A stretch of DNA of 64,000 bases from Inonotus obliquus (Eukaryota; Basidiomycota; Agaricomycetes; Hymenochaetales; Hymenochaetaceae), in contig JAJHTX010000012.1 in NCBI GenBank assembly GCA_032164295.1, positions 1,364,001 through 1,428,000 on the forward strand, in the 5' to 3' direction. The notes beneath the pieces are model-generated. The model was not told where the DNA came from. It did no database searches and saw only the letters and a list, made by a program, of their open reading frames with translations. The position numbers and the translations under genes were made by a program. Of this stretch, positions 1 through 10,902 are shown one piece after another (the stretch's first letter is position 1; each line of letters opens with the position of its first letter).

Positions 1-652
1 TGTAATCGCATAGCTTAGCCAATACACAGTTCCATACCGAATACCAGAAATGCTCCTGGCCACGATATTTCCTATATGTTGGTTGCTTCCGTCGCTCATC
101 GATATGCTTGAGGATTAGACGCATTTCCAGCCTGAGCTTCTGTTGCCATTTATCAGTAGCCAACAGAACATCAGACATGTCTATTGTGAACTGCATACAA
201 ACAGGTTGAAGTATTATGGCATGCTCGACCAAAGTCAGAGTAAGGAAGCGCACCTGAGATGATGAAGTATCCAAGAATGGGACAAAGTTGGTTCAGCAGC
301 TGGTTTGCTTACACTGTGAAGAACAAAGGTTGAAAGGAGGTAGTTACATATCAATTCGCTAGATTCAGGCTTTTTATTCGTTCCAGAGTGATGTGGCTTC
401 TGCCACACTTAGGCCCATGTGTACGTTCCCAAAAGATTTCAGCGAGACACTAAAATTGCCGGATTGGAATTAATGTGGATTCAATGCTGAAGGAATTGTT
501 ATCTGTGGCTGTCACTTGTAGACTTAAGAAAGGTGGCAGCCGTGTGTAATATGAGATACATATATTGGTGCTGTGGCTTGCCATTCAGGAGTTCATTGCC
601 ATTTCAGCTAGGTCTACCCCCCGAGATACGTAAACGTGACGGAAGTTTATCA
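1..652. other. No gene recognised; left flank of the family array
   Basis: No supported coding exon is seen on either strand. The stretch has short ORFs only and no similarity that I can see to the A, B or C genes. It ends just before the conserved promoter motif of the first array gene. Confidence 0.5.
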
Positions 653-696
653 GGTCACGGGACCATAGGTTCCAAGCCACAGCGAATGGTATAAAA
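653..696 (+). promoter_or_regulatory. Bipartite family promoter motif and TATA box of gene A1
   Basis: GGTCACGGG at 653 is followed by TTCCAAGCC ending at 678, then TATAAAA at 690-696, about 65 bp before the ATG at 761. The same two-part motif recurs upstream of other A and C genes on both strands, so it is probably a real cis element. The function is inferred from position and recurrence only. Confidence 0.5.
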
Positions 697-760
697 TCAA
701 CCAAGTTCAGGTTCTCCCACCCACTCACCAACCCTCATACTCTACGACCCATTGAACGTC

Positions 761-1452
761 ATGGCCGAGCATATCCAGAAAGGCGTAGAACATCTTTCCA
801 TCCACCCAGATGAGTCGAGCAAAAAACTTACGTACGTAAAGCATGTCTCCTGTTTTCTGGTTGAGCTCTGATCGCTCCTTAAAGCCCGTTAAAGTGCATG
901 CCCAAGGAATGGGTTTATGGATTCCACCTGAAGAACAGGATTGTCCGTCGCTTTGCCAGAAAGTACAATCTTCGATATCGCACCGCGAGTTTTGATACCC
1001 TATGCCGTGTGAGTGACCATATCATGGCCGTCTCTGGTGTTTGGTTCAGAGTCCGTGCGATCTCCTCTCGCGGAAGATCAAGCCGGGTCCTCTTCTTCGC
1101 GGAAAGCAAACAAAAAAGTCTCCAGAACCTCCGATTCACGAAAGACGAGATGGACAAAGTACGACAGGCCATGGAGTTGCCTGAAGGAACAGAGCCAAAA
1201 TGGTACGAGGTCAGCGAAAATTACACCGCTGAGGAGGAAGAAGGACGCAGCAGTGATGATTCGGAGTGGGACTCAGATAATCCGGGGCGCGGCTCTGCAA
1301 AGAGGTACGCGGATGTGTACGACAGTGATAGCGATTGCTGCATGAACAGTGACGGGGACTGCGACTGCGACTGCGAGAGTGACGAGATAGAAGTAGAGGG
1401 CGAAGCTGAGGGGGACAGGAAGTCTAATTGTGAGACCACAGTCATTAGGTGA
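761..1452 (+). CDS. Array family protein A1 (unknown function)
   Basis: Two-exon model 761-835 and 907-1452, intron 71 nt (donor GTAAAG, acceptor CCCAAG), giving about 206 residues. Exon 1 encodes a short leader beginning M-A-E-H-I-Q-K-G-V-E, which is conserved in the other copies. Exon 2 starts E-W-V-Y-G-F-H-L-K-N-R, has an arginine-rich core, the signature LPEGTEPKWYEV and a long Asp/Glu/Ser tail. No signal peptide or membrane segment is visible. The ATG at 898 lies at the intron 3' end and could serve as an alternative start, but upstream conservation favours 761. The family is not recognised. A basic core with an acidic tail is all that can be said of its biochemistry. Confidence 0.75.
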
Positions 1453-1845
1453 ACAGCTACTGGGTATCTGGGATTGGGTCATGTACTTACAGTTGCGCAA
1501 GAACTTGCTCTTCTTTGACCTGTTTCTATTATTCTATTATAATTCGTGTCTTTCTACGTGTGGATCAACGTGACAATGGAAGATTTTTACTCGTGGCCCA
1601 TCTTATGCGTCTGGCGTTAGGAACAGCCACTGTTTTTTTTTCATCTAAGCGATTATGCGAGGATTTTATCTGGTGATTAAACAGCCCGAACCATGAAACT
1701 GCAAAGTCGTCTCACAATACTCGTAACAATGCTGGGCACCTTTGAAGCCACAAACAGAACAGGTAATCCTCATTAAAAATTCTGCTTGTCCTCAATTCAC
1801 CACTGTTTCGAAACCGGGCAAGCCCTAACTAGAGAAACGCCTATC

Positions 1846-2340
1846 GTGTCGGAAGCTATCCCTCCATCCACACTGACGATAAGGAGTCGCATCGGAAGTG
1901 AGTTCACCAGTATCCTCGCCATAATTGCCTAATATTCTATCATAGAAAAGAGCACTGGGTGTACGGCTTCCACTTCAAGCATCGCACCATTCATAAAATC
2001 GCTCGAAATCTTGGATTGTCATTCGAAACGGATCCATCCAGTGTCCTTAGTTCCGTAGAGGATCATATCGAGGACATTTCTGGCGTGCTATATTGGATCA
2101 CCTCTGTTTACCGCTGTGGACGTTGTTCCAAGTCTTTTATCCTTATTTCGCGGAAGACGATGGACGCAAGAAGGCCGAGAGAATCAAGTTCTCTCCCATG
2201 GCTACGGATCGAGCGCGGAGGGCGATGACAACTCAAGTGGTATGACACCACCGGAAAGCAGGACGGGGATGCAGAACTCAGTAGCAATGATGAGGAATGG
2301 CCAAATAATAGAGCTTATGGGTGCTCTGATTGGACCTTAA
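1846..2340 (+). pseudogene. Array family copy B1, broken
   Basis: This is a B-type copy downstream of A1. The start codon position is GTG instead of ATG (1846), and the leader exon is shortened by a deletion compared with the intact copy at 8444. Exon 2 (from 1946, acceptor ATCATAG) reads E-H-W-V-Y-G-F-H-F-K-H-R until an insertion and frame change near 2130-2150, just before the F-A-E-D-D-G segment. The remaining B-type sequence continues in another frame to about 2340. Copy B2 carries the same frame change and the same GTG, so both descend from one already damaged copy. Confidence 0.75.
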
Positions 2341-2389
2341 GTGGTGACTGACTCCTCTACATTCCGTCAAACTTGCACAGTTACTGCTC

Positions 2390-3360
2390 ACATTAATGCT
2401 TCTACGCAGTTTGTTGTTCGTATCTTCCATGGCTTTCGAATTCATAAAATCGAGGTATCAGCGCCCTTGTCCTTCTCATGCGAGGTGAATCCCGATGGAG
2501 AATGAGGATTGAGGATGTCCCGGGCGTTGTTCTGGTATTGAAACAAGTGGTCTCTGAGAAACGAACGTCGACGCATGATCGAGACTGTGTCCTGTGAATC
2601 CTATCTGTCCTCGTCATCTGGAAAAAATGGACCAAATGCGACATCTGGCATATTCGTGCGTGTAAGGGATGGGATAGCATCAGGGTGCGGCCACTAGGCG
2701 CTGATTGAATTATCTGCGATCGTGAGGGTTTATATACAGGTTCCGGGCTTATTCTAAGATTGCCAACCTGGGCACTGCTGAAAAAGTGTCACGTTACGTG
2801 ACATCACGTCAAATCACGGACAACTTCCACCGTTTTACTTGGCCTTTAGCAATGACATCTCCTCCCCAGACAGAAATGTGACCGAAGCACAAAGAAGAAG
2901 GTCCTTAAGGACCACTATACCTGTATACTGAAGATGTTATGATCCCATTGGATAGCGACACACTTGTTGACCTTGACTTTTGAGGTCGCGGAGTAGATGA
3001 GAAGCCGTCGGAGGATGTCGTCGGAACCGTCCTACAAATCTCGGTATGTCTCAGCATATCCAGCCTGTTCGTTGCATTCTGTTCAGGTATTGTAGAACAC
3101 CAAAAGCTATGAAGCATCTACGAAATCCTCACCCTAATATTGACAAGACACAGTACTTGTCCCTACGCACGAATATGTCTTGGGGTTCTTAGGTTCAAAC
3201 TTCATGGCAATTCGATCCCGACCTCCTTCCAAGCGGATGTCTTGCTGCATGGAGCTCGTATATCGACTCGAGGAGAAGGAACGGAAGAAATTATTGATCG
3301 ATGAAGTGCGGCAAGTAAAAAAGCGCACGCACGTGGTACGTAAGCGTGGCAGAATGTGGC
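2390..3360 (+). repeat. Cassette spacer S, copy 1
   Basis: Noncoding spacer between B1 and A2, homologous to about 5100-5830, 6600-7260, 9150-10090 and 13010-14160. Shared landmarks are a segment near 2450 (ATCGAGGTATCAG), one near 2650 (GCGACATCTGG-type) and a decayed coding-like segment near 2920-3060. The part from about 2708 onward is identical to 9440 onward. Short ORFs here are in a degraded context and are not called as genes. Confidence 0.6.
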
Positions 3361-3361
3361 A

Positions 3362-3385
3362 GGTCACGGGATTCCGGGTTTCAAA
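3362..3385 (+). promoter_or_regulatory. Bipartite family promoter motif of A2
   Basis: GGTCACGGGATTC followed by GGGTTTCAAA, about 100 bp before the ATG at 3464. It belongs to the same family as the motif at 653. Confidence 0.45.
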
Positions 3386-3463
3386 CTGCAGGAACGCATC
3401 AATAAAGTTCAGCTCCTCCATCCACCAGACCGATTTACCTCCTTCAAGACTGAACTCAGTGTC

Positions 3464-4176
3464 ATGACCGAGAACATCCAGAAAGGTGTAGAACGACTTT
3501 CCATCCAACCGGATGATTCGAGTAACTCGAAGAAACGCGAGAAAGCTACGTACGTAGTATATCTCGTGTTTTTTTTTATCAAGCTCTGATCGCTCCTTGA
3601 AGCGCGCTCAATGGCATGCCCAAGGAGTGGGTTTATGGATTCCACCTGAAGAACAGGATTGTCCGTCGCTTTGCCAGAAAGTACGATCTTCGATATCGCA
3701 CCGCGAGTTTTGATACCCTACGCCGTGTTGGTGACCATATCATGGCTGTCTCTGGTGTTTGGTTCAGAGTCCGTGCAATTCACAGTCGCGGAAGATCTAG
3801 CCGGGTGCTCTTCTTCGCGGAAAGCAAACAGAAAAGCCTCCAGGACCTCCGATTCACGCAAGACGAGATGGACAAAGTACGACAGGCCATGGAGTTGCCT
3901 GAAGGAACAGAGCCGAAATGGTACGAGGTCAGCGAAAACTACACCGCTGAGGAGGAAGAAGGACGCAGCAGTGATGATTCGGAGTGGGACTCAGATAATC
4001 CGGAGGTTCTTTCTACAGAGAGGGATGCGGATGTGTGCGACAGTGATGGCGATTACTACATGGACAGCGATGAGGACTGTGAGTGCTACGAGTGCTGCGA
4101 GAAGGACGAGATCGAAGTGGAGTGCGAAGCTGAGGAGGATAGGAAGTCTAAATGTGAGACTAAAGTCATTTGGTGA
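3464..4176 (+). CDS. Array family protein A2 (unknown function)
   Basis: Exons 3464-3553 and 3625-4176 give about 213 residues in frame. The leader M-T-E-N-I-Q-K-G-V-E-R-L-S-I is followed by a lysine-rich stretch and a 71-nt intron. Exon 2 carries EWVYGFHLKNR, the R-G-R-S-S-R-V-L-F-F-A-E core, LPEGTEPKWYEV and an acidic tail rich in Asp, Glu and Cys ending K-C-E-T-K-V-I-W. Its promoter, leader exon and intron are identical to those of A5, while its second exon is closest to A1, so the gene is a mosaic. Function unknown. Confidence 0.75.
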
Positions 4177-4455
4177 ACAGTGACCGGGAATCTTACGGTT
4201 GCACAATAATTTGCTCTTCTTTGACCTGTTTATATTATATAATTCATGTCTTTCAACGTGCGGACCAGAAGATTCATCTAGTGATCAAACAGCCCAAACT
4301 ATGGAACGACAAAGTCATCACGATGCTCGTAACAATACCTGGCACCTTTGAAGCCACAAACGGAAGAGGTAGTCCCAGTCATTATACATACTGCTTGTGC
4401 TCAATTCACCACTGTTTTGAACGCGTACAAGCCCTAACCAAAGAAGCCACTCATC

Positions 4456-5064
4456 GTGTCGGAAGTTATCCAAGCACACATTGAGCATTCCTCCATCCAT
4501 ACTGACAATAAGGAATGGCGTTCAATGTGAGTTCACTGATATCTTCACCGTATTTGCCTAATACCCTATCATAGAAAAGAGCGCTGGCTGTATGGCTTCC
4601 ACTTCAAGCATCGCATCATTCATAAAATCGCTCGAAATCTTGGATTGCCATTCGAAACGGATCCATCCAGTGTCCTTGATTCCTTAGAGGATCATATCGA
4701 GGACATTTCTGGCGTGCTATATTGGATTACCTCTGTTTACCGCTGTGGACGTTGTTCCAAGTCTTTCATCCTTATTTTGCGGAAGACGATGGACGCAAGA
4801 AGGCCGAGAGAATCAAGTTCTCTCCCATGGCTACGGATCGAGCGCGGAGGGCGATGACAACTCAAGTGGTATGGCACCACCGGAAAGCAGGACGGGGATG
4901 CGGAACTCAGTAGCAATGATGAGGAATGGCCAAATAATAGGATCCTCACGAGGATTGAAGACAACTTCGGGATTATGGAGCAATATGAAGTCTCGGGTGG
5001 TACGAACTCAAGTTTCGACACGGCGGATGGAGGACCACATAGAGGTTCTCTGATTGGACTTTAA
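4456..5064 (+). pseudogene. Array family copy B2, broken
   Basis: The leader exon is complete (4456-4526) but begins GTG where the intact copy has ATG. Exon 2 from 4575 reads the B-type core, then changes frame near 4760-4780 at exactly the site seen in B1. The last part continues to a conserved C-terminal R-G-S-L-I-G-L followed by TAA at 5062-5064 in the shifted frame. A non-ATG start cannot be excluded, but the frame change makes a functional product unlikely. Confidence 0.75.
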
Positions 5065-5840
5065 GTGGTGACTGACTTGTACTACCTTCCGTCTAACTTG
5101 CACCATTACTACTCACGGCAATGCTTCTACGTAGTCCGTTGCCTGTATCCTCCATGACCTTCAAATCATGAAATCGAGGTATCAGTGCCCTTATCCATCT
5201 CATGTCAGATGAATCGCGATGGAGAATGAGGAAAGCCCTTGGAATTAGTGGTTTCTGGGAAGCGAACCCGAAACTGTTGCAATGTTCAGCTCCACCCTTT
5301 GTTTAACATTGCCAGTGCCCCGTATTCTTTCTTTGTGATATAAGCCTGTTACCCATACGCTCCGATTTCGCCTGTGCCAATCTGGATTATGGGTCTCCGA
5401 TATCCGTGCAACTTGGATTCCTGTCAGTGCTTTTCATGTCGTTCGGGCAAAAATGGACCAATGCAACGTCTGGCACACTCGTGCGTGCAAGGGATGGGAC
5501 AACATCGGGACGTGGCTATCAGGCGCTGACCAGATTACTTACGATCGTGAGGATCTGTGTACGGCGGCTCATTCCAAGAATGTCGACCGACATGGTTTTG
5601 AAGCTTGATGAAACACCGTCGTTATTGGAAGTGGTGCCTTTCGCATTTATATTGCCTCCCGTGCTGCACAATGTAAGATACCCTCTCATCGCCCACTCAC
5701 GGGAAAAATCTACCTCAACGATATATTAGTAGAATTTTCAGGTACTGCCATTTACTGTAGAATGTAGAGAAATAATAGCGAAATCATATGTTGCCACTAT
5801 TGCGCGGCAATCCCCGACGAGATGTCTCATTTCAAGGACG
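5065..5840 (+). repeat. Cassette spacer S, copy 2
   Basis: Spacer homologous to the first part of the other S spacers (segments at 5150-5220 and 5450-5560 match 2430-2500 and 2640-2740). Only short ORFs occur and none matches the family. No independent gene is supported. Confidence 0.5.
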
Positions 5841-5908
5841 ACTCACGGCTCACGGGTGGGCTCCTCCATCCACTGATCCACCACCTTTTATACAATCAAC
5901 TCAGAATA

Positions 5909-6580
5909 ATGACCGAGCTCATCCAGGGAGGCGTAGAAAATCTTTCCATCCGCCCGGATGAGTCAAAGAAGAAACGCAAGAAATTTATGTACGTGGACGT
6001 GCCTATCGTTTTCTCGTTGTGCTCTGATCACTCCCCGAAGCCCGCGTCGATGCTTTCCCAAGGACTGGGTTTATGGGTTCCACTTGAAAAACCGACTTAT
6101 CCGCCGCTTCGCCAGACAGTACAACATTCCATGGCGCACTGAAATCTATGACACCCTACGTCGTGTGACGAACCATGTCAGGGCCGTCTCTGGTGTTTAC
6201 AATGTCAGGTTCCGTGCGATTTCCTGTCGCGGAAGATCCAGTCGGGTCCTCTTCTTTGTGGAAAACAGACAAAAATGCCTCCATCACCTCCCGTTTACAG
6301 CAGAGGAGAGGACAAAGTGCGACAAGCCATGGGATTGCCAGAAGGAACAAAACCTAAATGGTATGAAGTCAGCGAAAATTACACCGCCGAGGAGGAGGCC
6401 GAACGCAGCAGTGAAGATTCGGACTGGGACTCAGATCGTCCGGAGGGTCGTTCCGCAAGGGGGGTCGCTGAGAAGACCGCAGATAGTGATAGCGAATATT
6501 ACACGGACAGCGATGAGTACTACGAGCTCTACTCCAGTGATGAGACGGAAGAGGAAGTCGAGGTTAGGAAGTCTGACTAA
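5909..6580 (+). pseudogene. Array family copy A3, single-base frameshift
   Basis: Leader exon 5909-5992 (M-T-E-L-I-Q-G-G-V-E) is intact, and exon 2 from 6063 reads D-W-V-Y-G-F-H-L-K-N-R. Around 6300-6312, where other copies encode E-E-M-D-K-V-R, one base is missing. The rest (D-K-V-R-Q-A-M, LPEGTKPKWYEV and acidic tail to the stop at 6578-6580) is in another frame. The two halves are otherwise well preserved, so the damage is recent or an assembly error. No intact bipartite promoter motif is seen, only CTCACGGG near 5849. The usual B gene is missing downstream. Confidence 0.7.
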
Positions 6581-6599
6581 AATTGTTGAATGAACCATT

Positions 6600-7267
6600 G
6601 TCCTCGCAGCTCTGAATCTGCTGCGTACCCTATCGTTAAGTGGCAGAAATGGACCAATGCGACGTCTAGTGTCTGTATGTGTTGTAAGAGATGATAGCAT
6701 CGTCGAGACGCAGCCATCCGGTGGTGGCTGGATTATTCGCGAACGTGAATTGTGAGTACAATACGGCGGCTCATTCAGTGTTGACCTACATCAGGAACTG
6801 GATGTGACGCGAGAGTTGATTTGACATTACATCCAGTCACAATTCAGCATCACAGCGATCAATTTCGATTTATCTCGGATTTCACCAGCGATCCCTAGAA
6901 TCGTGATGGAAGTGAGCACAAGTGAAAGAGAACCTGCGAGACGGTGAGGACGACAGTACCCGCATACAACGAAGAGAAGGAAGACGTTATGATCACGTTG
7001 GATAGGGACGCAATTGATGAACTTGACTTTCACGGCGTCAGAGCAGATGAGATGTCGTCAGAACCATCGTACGAATCTCGGTATGCCTCAACATATCATT
7101 CCTGTCCGCTAATTCTGATATTTTGTTGAATACTTGAAACTTCTTGAAGCATCTACTCCAATGTTGTGACTGTCCCTATGCGAATCATTAGAGAGATGCC
7201 AATGACTTAGGATTCTAAGGAATGATATCGATTGTACGTGCACGTACAAATCGAGCCGAATGTGTCG
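6600..7267 (+). repeat. Cassette spacer S, copy 3
   Basis: Spacer between A3 and A4, matching other S spacers. At 6944-7100 it has the best-preserved version of a coding-like segment (V-P-A-Y-N-E-E-K-E-D-V-M followed by L-D-F) that is broken at 2920-3060 and 13690-13770. There is no convincing start, splice structure or stop, so no gene is called. Confidence 0.5.
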
Positions 7268-7293
7268 GGTCACGGGATCCTGAGTTTCAAGCC
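7268..7293 (+). promoter_or_regulatory. Bipartite family promoter motif of A4
   Basis: GGTCACGGGATCC then GTTTCAAGCC, 97 bp before the ATG at 7365. Confidence 0.45.
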
Positions 7294-7364
7294 ACATTGA
7301 TCAGTATGATCCCATTGATCAAGTTCAGCTCCACCCCCTTCCACAATCTATTGAATTTATCATC

Positions 7365-8064
7365 ATGGCAGAGAACATCCCGAAAGGCGTAGAACGTCTT
7401 TCCATCCACCCGGATGAGTCGAGAAAGAAACGCAAGAAATATACGTACGTAAAACATTTCTCTTGTTTTCTGGTTGATCACCCCGCAAAGCTCATGCAAG
7501 CACATGCCCAGGGACTGGGTTTACGGATTTCACTTGAAAAACCGCATTATCCGTCGCTTTGCCAAAAAGTACAATCTCCCATATCGAACCGATGCCTTTT
7601 ATACCCTTCGTCGTGTGATCGGCCATATTCGGGCCGTCTCTGGTGTCGAAGCCAGGTTCCGTGAGATTTCCTGTGGCGGAAGGTCTAGCCGGGGTCTCTT
7701 CTTCGTGACAAACGGACCAAAATGCCTCCATTACATTCCTTTTACCCAAGACGAGATGGAAAAAGTGCGACAAGCCATGGAATTGCCTGAAGGGACGAAG
7801 CCGAAATGGTACGAGGTCAACGATAATTATAGCATCGAGGACGAAGATGGGTTCAGCAGTGAAGATTCGGATTGGGACTCAGATAATCCGGAGGGTTATT
7901 CTGCAAAGATAGACACGGACATGTACGACAGCGACAGCGATTGCTGTGCGGACAGTGATGATGACTACGAGGACTACGAGAGCTACGAGAGTGATGAGAT
8001 AGAAGTAGAGGGTGAAGCCGAGGAGGATGGGAAGTCTAAGTGTGAGACTAAAGTCGTAGGGTGA
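7365..8064 (+). CDS. Array family protein A4 (unknown function)
   Basis: Exons 7365-7444 and 7512-8064 join in frame to about 210 residues. Here the donor is GTACGT and the acceptor CCCAG, shifted relative to the other A genes, and both shifts compensate. The leader is M-A-E-N-I-P-K-G-V-E-R-L-S-I-H-P-D-E-S, and exon 2 has D-W-V-Y-G-F-H-L-K-N-R, LPEGTKPKWYEV and an acidic Asp/Tyr/Glu tail ending K-C-E-T-K-V-V-G. No membrane segment or signal peptide. Function unknown. Confidence 0.75.
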
Positions 8065-8443
8065 ACAGTACCAGTGACTGGGAGTCCGGGATCAGGCTAT
8101 GCACATGCAATTGCGCAAGAATTTGCTCTTCTATCATATAATTCATGTCTTTCAAAGTGTGGACCAACATGGAAGATTTCTATTCGTGGCCCATCTTAAG
8201 CCGTCTGACATTAGGAACATCCTCTGTGGCTTCATTATCTGAGCGATTAGGCGAGGATTTATCTGTGGCTAAACAGCCCGGACCATGAAACGACAAAGTC
8301 GTCTCACGATGCCAGTAACAACACTTGGCACCTATTAAATTAAAGCCACGAAGAGGTGGTCCCAGTCATCTCACTCATTGCTTGTACTCATCCACTATTT
8401 TGAACACGACGCGCACAAGCACCACCCAGAGAAGCCACCCATC

Positions 8444-8968
8444 ATGTCGGAATCTATCGAAGCGCACATTGAGCATTTCTCCATCCATACTGACAATAAG
8501 GAATGGCGTCCAATGTGAGTTCACTAATATCTTCACCGTATTTTCCTAATACCCTACCATAGAAAAGAGCGCTGGGTGTATGGCTTTCACTTCAAGCATC
8601 GCGTCATTCACAAAGTCGCTCGAAAGCTCGGATTGCCATGGGAAAAGGATCCATGCAGTGTCCTTGATTCCGTAGAGGATCATATCGAGGACATTTCCGG
8701 CGTGCCATACTTCATTACCTCGGCTTATCGTCGTGGACGATGTTCCTTGATCCTTACCTTCGCGGAAGACGATGGACGCAAGAGGTCTGAGAGAATCAGT
8801 TTCTCTCCCGAGGCTATGGATCGAGTGCGGAGGGCGATGATGCTTCCGGAAGGAACAAAACCCAAGTGGTATAACACCAAAGGAGATAAGCAGGATGGGG
8901 ATACGGAGCTCAGTAGTGATGATGAGGAATGGCCAAACAATAGAATTATCACAAAGACTGGTCACTGA
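8444..8968 (+). CDS. Array family protein B3, C-terminally shortened
   Basis: Exons 8444-8514 and 8563-8968 give about 158 residues. The leader starts M-S-E-S-I-E-A-H-I-E-H-F-S-I-H-T-D. Exon 2 has E-R-W-V-Y-G-F-H-F-K-H-R, F-A-E-D-D-G-R-K-R-S-E-R, LPEGTKPKWY and S-S-D-D-E-E-W-P. A small tandem duplication near 8955-8965 shifts the frame and stops translation. The ancestral C-terminus, including R-G-A-L-I-G-L and its TAA at 9072-9074, remains downstream out of frame. It may still make a nearly complete domain. Function unknown. Confidence 0.7.
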
Positions 8969-9149
8969 AGACAACTTCGAGATCATGGAGCAATATGAAG
9001 TCTCGGGTGGTACGAACTCAAGTTTCGGCACGGCGGATGGAGGACCACAAAGAGGTGCTCTGATTGGACTTTAAGTGGTGACTGACTTGTACTACCTTCC
9101 GTCTAACTTGCACCGTTACTACTCACGACAATGCTCCTACGTAGTCCGT

Positions 9150-10093
9150 TGCCTGTATCCTTCATGAATTTCGAATTCATGAAATCGAGGTATCAGTGCC
9201 CTTGTCCTTCTCATGAGAGGTGAATCCAAAGAATGAGGAAGTCCAGGACGTTGTTCTGGCATTGGAACAAGCGGTCTCTGAGAAACAAATGTCGACGCAT
9301 GATCGAGACTGTTGTGGTGATTCCTGTGAATCCTACCTATCCTCAACATTTCGCAATGACAGACCAAAGGCGACATCTGGCATATTCGTGCGTGTAAGGG
9401 GTGGGATAGCATCAGGGTGCGGCCATTAGGCGCTGATTAGATTATCTGCGATCGTGAGGGTTTATATACAGGTTCCGGGCTTATTCTAAGATTGCCAACC
9501 TGGGCACTGCTGAAAAAGTGTCACGTTACGTGACATCACGTCAAATCACGGACAACTTCCACCGTTTTACTTGGCCTTTAGCAATGACATCTCCTCCCCA
9601 GACAGAAATGTGACCGAAGCACAAAGAAGAAGGTCCTTAAGGACCACTATACCTGTATACTGAAGATGTTATGATCCCATTGGATAGCGACACACTTGTT
9701 GACCTTGACTTTTGAGGTCGCGGAGTAGATGAGAAGCCGTCGGAGGATGTCGTCGGAACCGTCCTACAAATCTCGGTATGTCTCAGCATATCCAGCCTGT
9801 TCGTTGCATTCTGTTCAGGTATTGTAGAACACCAAAAGCTATGAAGCATCTACGAAATCCTCACCCTAATATTGACAAGACACAGTACTTGTCCCTACGC
9901 ACGAATATGTCTTGGGGTTCTTAGGTTCAAACTTCATGGCAATTCGATCCCGACCTCCTTCCAAGCGGATGTCTTGCTGCATGGAGCTCGTATATCGACT
10001 CGAGGAGAAGGAACGGAAGAAATTATTGATCGATGAAGTGCGGCAAGTAAAAAAGCGCACGCACGTGGTACGTAAGCGTGGCAGAATGTGGCA
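9150..10093 (+). repeat. Cassette spacer S, copy 4
   Basis: Spacer between B3 and A5. From about 9440 to 10387 (extending through the A5 leader exon) every base I compared is the same as 2708-3655. Upstream of 9440 similarity to 2430-2700 is high but imperfect. Confidence 0.7.
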
Positions 10094-10117
10094 GGTCACG
10101 GGATTCCGGGTTTCAAA
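10094..10117 (+). promoter_or_regulatory. Bipartite family promoter motif of A5
   Basis: Identical copy of the A2 motif (offset 6732 bp), about 100 bp before the ATG at 10196. Confidence 0.45.
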
Positions 10118-10195
10118 CTGCAGGAACGCATCAATAAAGTTCAGCTCCTCCATCCACCAGACCGATTTACCTCCTTCAAGACTGAACTCAGTGTC

Positions 10196-10902
10196 ATGAC
10201 CGAGAACATCCAGAAAGGTGTAGAACGACTTTCCATCCAACCGGATGATTCGAGTAACTCGAAGAAACGCGAGAAAGCTACGTACGTAGTATATCTCGTG
10301 TTTTTTTTTATCAAGCTCTGATCGCTCCTTGAAGCGCGCTCAATGGCATGCCCAAGGAGTGGGTTTATGGATTCCACCTGAAGAATAGGATTGTCCGTTG
10401 CTTTGCCAGGAAGTACAATCTTCCATACCGCACCGCGAGTCTTGATACCCTATGCCGTGTGAATGGCCATATCATCGCCGTCTCTGGTGTTTGGTTCAGA
10501 GTCCGTGCGATCTCCTGTCGGGGAAGATCTAGCCGGGTCCTCTTCTTTGTGGAAAGCAAACAGAAAAGCCTCCAGAACCTCCGATTCACGCAAGATGAGA
10601 TGGATAAAGTGAGAAGAGCAATGGAATTGCCAGAAGGAACAAAGCCGAAATGGTACGAGGTCAGCGAAAATTATACCGCTGAAGAGGAAGAAGGACGCAG
10701 CAGTGATGATTCGGAGTGGGACTCAGATAATCCGGAGGTTCTTTCTACGGAAAGGGACGCGGATGTGTGCGACAGTGATAGCGATTACTACATGGACAGT
10801 GATGACTGCGACTGTGAGAGCTGCAAGAGTGACGAGATAGAAGTGGAGGACGAAGCTGCGGAGGATAGGAAGCCTAAATGTGAGACTAAAGTCGTTGGGT
10901 GA
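10196..10902 (+). CDS. Array family protein A5 (unknown function)
   Basis: Exons 10196-10285 and 10357-10902, about 211 residues. The leader exon and intron are identical to A2. Exon 2 differs at many positions (for example Y-N-L-P-Y-R-T and N-G-H-I-I-A-V-S-G), keeps LPEGTKPKWYEV and ends with an acidic tail and K-C-E-T-K-V-V-G. The expected B gene does not follow. Instead another A gene comes next after about 500 bp. Function unknown. Confidence 0.75.

Noticed and set aside
898..1452. Starting the A genes at the ATG of M-P-K-E/D-W-V
   Set aside because: The upstream exon (M-A/T-E-x-I-Q...) is conserved in every copy, and splicing onto the W-V-Y-G codons keeps frame. The ATG lies inside the intron 3' end in the preferred model.
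3134..3508. 124-residue minus-strand ORF found twice (also 9866-10240)
   Set aside because: Present twice only because the DNA block is duplicated. It lies antisense over the A promoter and leader exon and has no own support.
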